A DNA stretch of 27,781 bases from Apostichopus californicus (taxonomy: Eukaryota > Echinodermata > Holothuroidea > Aspidochirotida > Stichopodidae): assembly GCA_020650975.1 (NCBI GenBank), contig JAIPMN010006624.1, forward strand, positions 1-27,781, given 5' to 3'. Positions within the stretch are counted from its first letter, which is position 1; every line of letters begins with the position of its first letter. The notes beneath the pieces are model-generated. The model was not told where the DNA came from, did not search any database, and was given only the letters and a program-made list of their open reading frames with translations. The position numbers and the translations under genes are program-made. This document shows positions 22,281 through 27,781 of the stretch, one piece after another.

Positions 22281-22774
22281 CAATGGCGGAGCTAGGGGTA
22301 TTGGTCAGGGGGGGTGAGAATGGTCTGTTGGGGCGCTTTGACACTATCTAAGCGGAGCGCCACCACAGGATGGCGCAGACCGTACAGAAATTTCTTTGAG
22401 TAAAGATACTCCCTAGATCGCCGGAAATTACCCTTTCCGGGCCTTGCTAATTTGCAGATAAACGAAGAATAAATAGGTGTCATCGCCATTTGTGACAACT
22501 CGGAAGTTTATATGGGTGTTGAAAGTACATGTACTTGGAAATAGTTTTGAACAACGGAAGTGCCGATAAATTAAAGACTACCTTTGAGCATTTTGTCAGA
22601 AAATTACACCAACAAAATGTGACATATGTCAATAGGTAGATGAGAGCGCAATAAAAAAATCAATTATCGCGAATAAGTAAAACGTGGTAAAAACCTGAAA
22701 AAGGCGCCAGCAGTCCATTTGAGTCCGTCAGGGGTGCATCCGCCCCCCCTGACTGTATGGACGCTCCGCCACAG
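22281..22774. mobile_element. hAT-like MITE with 8-bp target duplications
   Basis: Left end CAATGGCGGAGCTAGGGG and right end (as complement) CTGTGGCGGAGCGTCC, each followed by a TCAGGGGGG tract, form the terminal inverted repeat. Flanking octamers TTTACACA (22273-22280) and TTTGCCCA (22775-22782) agree at 6 of 8 positions. An 8-bp duplication and a CA(G/A)TGGCGGA end are typical of hAT elements. No transposase is present in the 494 bp. Confidence 0.75.
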
Positions 22775-22885
22775 TTTGCCCAAACAAAATAGCAGAGTAC
22801 TGTATATTCATAAACATCACATGCAAACTGTTAAAGTTTGTGGAGAATAAAGCATGAGAGAGCTTAAATGCAGCCTTAGTACACA

Positions 22886-23092
22886 TACTACCTTCCAATC
22901 ATAAGGTCCCCGGTTCGAGTCACTCCAAGATTAACTTGTCGTCCAGTTACAGAGTAGTTGACAATTCATAATCATGGACGTTAAAGTGAATTTAAGAGAC
23001 AGACTTCGGTCAGCTTGCGGCTTTGATAAGCCAATGATGGCTTCTTTGCGAGTTCCTGCTTGCAGGAGGATCTAAAATACATACATACATAA
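22886..23092 (+). mobile_element. Same tRNA-derived SINE, 5'-truncated copy
   Basis: Matches 17035-17281 from the B-box region (GGTCCCCGGTTCGAGTCACT) through CATGGACGTTAAA, GCTTTGATAAGCCAATGATG, GAGTTCCTGCTTGCAGGAGG to the ACAT tail. The A-box region is missing or diverged. Direct orientation relative to the first copy. Confidence 0.85.
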
Positions 23093-23202
23093 GTACTGTG
23101 CTATACATATGGTTTTATTAACGCATTCTTTGACAACTGAAAAAGCTTAGGGCTTAAGATGGGGGACAGGGTAGGGTAATCTTTGTTCTCTTTTCATTAT
23201 TT

Positions 23203-23470
23203 TGGTCACTCGTACCGACCTTGCAAAATTGTGAAGGGAACCGCGGGATTACAAAGTCGGCATGCAATGACTGTAACGCTGACTACAAAGTCAGTCTAAT
23301 TACTATCACGGTTAGATTTGTCCAAAAAATGACAGCATACCGTCAAAACTCAAAGAACCGTCAAACTCAAAGCCGAAGCCAACGTGAATTAAGCAGGTTG
23401 TACATCCGGAGTCTGTGCATGCTCAATTATTAAATACCGCCCTCATTCCCTTTTGGGAAGCATTTCACAC
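23203..23470 (-). mobile_element. Repeat family B copy 2, inverted relative to copy 1
   Basis: Complementary match to 1022-1270: ACCGACCTTGCAAAATTGTG at one side, ACTCAAAGCCGAAGCCAACG in the middle and TTTTGGGAAGCATTTCA at the other. It has a short internal near-duplication (CGTCAAAACTCAAAGAACCG then TCAAACTCAAAGCC). The second terminus seen in copy 1 is not preserved. Confidence 0.6.
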
Positions 23471-26400
23471 TGTAGATTTGAATCTTATTCTTAATTTTGG
23501 AGGAAACTGTACTGATGATGACCTTTCAGGGTTTTGCTTGAATCAAAGATGGTGGTGCATGGGTGGCTACTGAGGTGAATTCCTTAACCTTTTTGAAGCA
23601 TTATAATATGGTCACAAGGGATATTTATGTAGAAGTTTAAAGCACAGAACATCCAAGGTATAATTCAAGCACGTACCAGGTTGCCATTGTGGTAATGATT
23701 CTCATTGAATGAGGAGGCAATTAAGTAGAAATGGTTTGAAATAGTTAAAGCTTAATATTCACTTTAATTGTAACATGCAGACACTCAGTGAATTTAGTAG
23801 ATGTACTGATAGGTGGTCTCTGCTCCCACCCCACCCCCTCCCCTCTCTCCCCTTTCCCATACCCCTCCCCCAAACCTCCAATATTAACCAACCAACGCAG
23901 AATTCTATGATGCCCAATCTGTGTCACCTAATGTGTACAAAAACTTCACAAGTTACAGCTAAGGATACAACTCAGAGCACTGACCCCTCCCCTGCCCCCC
24001 TCTCTCTTAAATTGTTAGAATTGCTAGCTATAGTAGGCATTAAGGCCTGTGTGTATACAGTAGCCCATTATATCCCTAAATTAGACCATGCACTGATATA
24101 AACCTTGCTATGGCAGTCAGGTTATAAAAAGTTATGCTATATAAGCTAATATATTGTTTAATTTTAAATTAAATAACTATTTCTGTGGTTGTCTTACTGT
24201 ACTGAATTAAAGTGGGTTTGTGTGAATTTTACCACTAATGCAATATATGTATTGCACAGCCATCAGGGGTACCTTGGGTAAATAAATTAATTTCATACAC
24301 AAACAGCAACTTCCAATTCACTATTGTTGTTACTGTGCACATGTAAGAAAAAAGGTTCCATAGCTTCCAGCGCCCTCACTGTATGATGCCTATATAGCCT
24401 GACAATTGTATTGGTCAAGCAGGGCATAACGCCGGATCCAAGCACAATTATCAATCTATGCCTCCCTCACCCTCACCCCCCCACCTCCCACCCCATGCTT
24501 CCCACCCAAGCTTTGACGTTTTAAGGGTGATCCATCTGTGGTCTGCTCAAGACGACCCAGATTTATGTTTGGACAACCACAAGTCGTTAAAATAGTCCAA
24601 AACATGTCCCTAACGAACTCTTCCACTTAAAAAAGGACATCGAACAATTCATTTACTGTAAAAAGGGCAATCAGGACCTGAATTTCTTTTGTTTCTTTTT
24701 TAACCCTATGTCTATAGGCAAAGATAATTGTCCAAGGGATATTATATCTTGCAAGCTTGCTTCTCGGAAATCACGCCATGGCTAGCATGCATGCAGTATT
24801 CGATTCTGCAGCCATGCATGGACTAACTTTTGTATGAAACGGTATTTAACATTTTTTACCATTGTACTAAACAATAAACAAGTCGGCTAACTATAAAATA
24901 TATATACTATGTTTATATATGTATATATATATGTATATATAACATTGTAAGTTAATCATACCTAACCCTAATCAAACACATATAAACACTAATGATGAAT
25001 AATGTTAACTGTATTTGTAAACCACATAGAGTACAACTTTTTTTTTTTGCTATGTGAAAGTGTGTTGTTTTATGGGTCATAATAGTACAGAAAGGGAAAC
25101 ATTATCAACATAAATCCTGTATGCGGTAAGCTACAGAACTACGTTTATCTCACACAGGAAATACAGCCTAACCTCTGAGGGGGTAAATGTTCTGCAGGAA
25201 ATTAATTTCTGAGCAATTGCAGGATGTAATAAATGAACCCTATTTATAGCTTTAAAGCAGTCTGTTATGCATGGGCATTGAATTTTCTGTTCATTTTTCT
25301 TAGGGGGAGGGGGGGTGGGAGAGAAATGCGGATAGGGAAAATCTCCCCTTCCCCAACCTTTTTTTTAATTGTTGGACACTTCTAATGCTTTTCTTAACCC
25401 CACCACCTCTCACTTTTGTTGTTATTAGTCTCAATGGATGGTCACTTACTTAAAGAAGTTTTCCACTCTCTGTTAGTCGGTTTTGTATATTAATGTTTAT
25501 TAATAATCTTCATCCATACACAATCAATTAAAAGGGTCCAAACAAAAAATATAGCAGCCTTAATCAAACTTTTTGTTCAAAATATTTAAGCCTTCTGAAG
25601 GGGCACCGAAGAACGTGCCCACTGGCCACCAATGTACCCACCTGTGCTAATAAGCCCACCGCATAAGGATGGCACTCCATGTCAGTTACTGTATCTCCCT
25701 CTTCCCCACCCCCTCCTCGCCCCCTCCCCCTCAACTGGCATCTTGAGAAGCAAATAGATGCAGATGTTCCTGCATATTACAAAATCAATTAGTAGTTATT
25801 CCAAGCAAAAATCTGGGAATTAAGATTCATTTCTTGATCTCTCGCAGGATGTACAGTATGTTTAATATTATTGCAATTAAAAACAAATTGAAGATACTAT
25901 TCCATAAACTCTGCCCAAAATGGGCCCGGCCTTGTAATATTAGCCAGTCCTGCTATATACTGACATCAGCTCTATATACCTAAGTCAAATGATCAAAACA
26001 CTTCTGATCAGAGGTTTGTATGCAAATTAAAGCTGAGCTTATAATATTATTTGCCATGATAGTAAAGATGTTGCAAAGTTTTGTTTTATCCATTTAAGAA
26101 AATTAACATTTCTTTTTTCCTATAGTCATCTGTTGTGACTAATGTGAGTATACTTTTGTTTAACTTAACTAGTGCAATGCAAACAGCTAGAATGAAGGGC
26201 TCGAAATCTGCATGAATATGCAGTCGTATGTACTACAGTATGAATAAACATAAGGATGGCAATGTGACATATATGTGGCACATATCAGCTGGTTCAATTA
26301 AATGCACTAAATACATTTCAATGGATTTTTGCCCATGAACATATTGCTTCAGACTGTTGTTAAATTCAACAACAAGAAGTTCGGAAGTATCAACATCTTT

Positions 26401-26529
26401 TGGCAACATGCATGCAGGCAGGCAACAATTTTAAATTACGAGCTGCTTTAAATATAAATATAAATATTATTATTGAGAATTTCCTGTGTCCATGCATGTC
26501 TTCCTATTAAAGTTTATAGCAGGGTAGAG
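23471..26529. other. 3-kb stretch without recognised genes
   Basis: C-rich tracts near 23826-23875, 24463-24500 and 25700-25735, a TA microsatellite at 24898-24945, a GGGGGAGGGGGGG run near 25304-25318, and palindrome-rich GCATGCATGCAG at 24786. No splice-supported exon or protein domain seen. Confidence 0.6.
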
Positions 26530-26925
26530 AGGGGAGCGTGGTGGCCAATTGGCTAAGGCATCGAACTTGTGATCCAAGGATTTACAGGTTCGAGTCTTGG
26601 CCAGATCATTGCGTTGTGTCCTTGGGCAAGGCACTTTATCTCCATTGCCTCTCTTCACCCAGGTGTATAAATGGGGACTTGCGAGGTAACTTGTAAATAT
26701 AGTTTTGTGCGCCGGTTTGTGGCTTCACCCTATGGGAAGTCCCCTGGGGACACATGGTTGTGGTGCACTGTGGTGCCCCAGGAGAGATTGATTGAATTGT
26801 GCACACTTTAGTGTGTAGGTGTGACAAGTTACCAATGACCAGAGCTAAGTTGTAAAGTCGTGTGAGAGAGACTTGGCCTTGAACAAGAATGTAAACCTAA
26901 CATAATATATAATAAATCAGTCAGT
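26530..26925 (+). mobile_element. tRNA-derived SINE of a second type with a conserved central domain
   Basis: The head GTGGCCAATTGGCTAAGG looks like an A box and ACAGGTTCGAGTCTTGG like a B box. Directly after comes GTGTCCTTGGGCAAGGCACT, then TATCTCCATTGCCTCTCTTC and GGTGTATAAATGGGGAC. I recall this kind of domain from tRNA-SINEs of many aquatic animals; the exact family name is uncertain. The 3' boundary is approximate and the tail is AT-rich (ATAATATATAATAAAT). Confidence 0.75.
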
Positions 26926-27781
26926 CTGGCTGTTTGGCTTTTCGTGCCCATGTTTGGCCTTGACTGACTTTTCTTACAAAGTAGTTGGAACTAATAGTTA
27001 AACTAAGAAATATGTCTAGTTTTCTTGTAATATGCCTTACTTCAATTGTTAACTTTAACTATTCATAAATCTCCATAAATTTTGTGATGTTGCAATGAGT
27101 GATAGCGTACATGCCTTAAAGCCATATATTATTACTACATACCATTATAAAGACGAACAAAGCCTCAAGACGATCATGATGGCCAAAATAATCTTTTTAT
27201 ATTTTGTCAAGTTCCCTTCCATCAAATAATTATGATGTGGAACTTCCTCTTCTACCTAGAATTAACTGTTTTGCGGCAAAGAATGTGCAAATTAAATATT
27301 TCTCTATAAAACGGGAGGGGGGGGGTGGGAGGAACAGGATCTGTTTTGTATTTAACGTAACAAGCTCTGTTTATAACACTTCACAACCAGTATAAACACT
27401 ACTTGATAATCATGGCAAGTAGGGAAAATAATCAAGTATGTTTTTTTTTTGTTATTATATAGCTTTATAGTGAAGCTTTGGCAAATAATTCAAAGCAATC
27501 GAGACATTGATATCGGGTTTTCGAATAACAAAGTGGAATATTTTCTCTTCCATATTAAAACAGTTAGATTTGTCTGCGACCGGAAGGCTTTGTCTCCTAC
27601 AAATTATTAATGTCATTGTTCCTGATTGTGTTTTCAGGAAACAAATACATTTCCTGTAACAGTTCATTTTCATTTTCATTTCATTTATTTGTTTTTCACA
27701 ACATGCATTTGAACGTTTACAAATAACAAGTAACATGAAGTAGTAGTGGATAAAACATGAAGTGAAGGAAGCGGAACAAAA
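26926..27781. other. Distal end of window without recognised genes
   Basis: A G run at 27317-27327 and AT-rich sequence. The minus-strand open frame at 27455-27736 is rich in Lys, Cys and Met with no family resemblance and is probably chance. Confidence 0.6.

Noticed and set aside
1022-23470. Mirror-image order of repeats (B, A on the left; A, B inverted on the right) suggesting a large inverted duplication or composite element around the receptor gene
   Set aside because: The sequences between and beside the A and B copies do not match, the spacings differ (about 610 against 1,380 bp), and A copies have their own TTAA targets. Independent insertions explain it.
27455-27736. 93-residue minus-strand open frame as a gene
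   Set aside because: No family resemblance, no splice or promoter context, composition typical of chance AT-rich frames.

Overview
The window is animal genomic DNA. It is AT-rich, has long introns and no bacterial-style gene packing, and is littered with short repeats (TTAA-flanked and hAT-like MITEs, tRNA-derived SINEs, LINE tails, G/C homopolymer runs). The one recognisable gene is a minus-strand LRP5/6 (arrow) Wnt co-receptor. Together with the repeat content this suggests a marine invertebrate, most likely a non-vertebrate deuterostome (an echinoderm such as a sea cucumber, or a hemichordate). That placement is an inference and is not proven here.

Gene layout, read 5'->3' on the minus strand from about 19.77 kb down to 2.23 kb: 17 exons whose splice sites and phases all fit together encode about 1,239 residues. 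These are four YWTD beta-propellers, each followed by an EGF module. Propeller 1 is 19771-17907, EGF1 16778-16647, propeller 2 16250-13440, EGF2 and propeller 3 12917-9708, EGF3 8097-7951, propeller 4 6977-3567, EGF4 2348-2226. The signal-peptide exon was not found in the 8 kb upstream. The three LDLR-A repeats, transmembrane segment and PPPSP tail were not found in the 2.2 kb downstream and probably lie beyond base 1. The visible part is therefore the extracellular Wnt/DKK-binding half of the receptor. An additional phase-matched 96-nt exon candidate (4586-4681) could add 32 residues to propeller 4.

The most unusual feature is a set of tandem duplications seeded at the gene's own splice junctions. 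Six copies of a ~140-bp unit carry the 3' end and 5' splice site of a propeller-3 exon (8911-9740). Degenerate copies of the same exon's acceptor side lie upstream of it (9911-10560). A duplicated acceptor/polypyrimidine block precedes the first propeller-4 exon (6978-7410). A 172-bp duplication of part of the EGF4 exon keeps its acceptor but runs into a stop at the junction (2429-2520). Propellers 3 and 4 have also lost many YWTD and ligand-contact positions, while propellers 1 and 2 look ordinary.

Outside the gene, 1-2225 and 19772-27781 hold repeats and no supported coding exon. Repeats include TIR elements at 86-375 and about 1022-1299, TTAA-flanked MITEs at 1909-2215, 21136-21386 and 21469-21827, an hAT-like MITE with near-matching 8-bp target duplications at 22281-22774, two copies of a tRNA-SINE (17035-17281, 22886-23092), and a second SINE type at 26530-26925.
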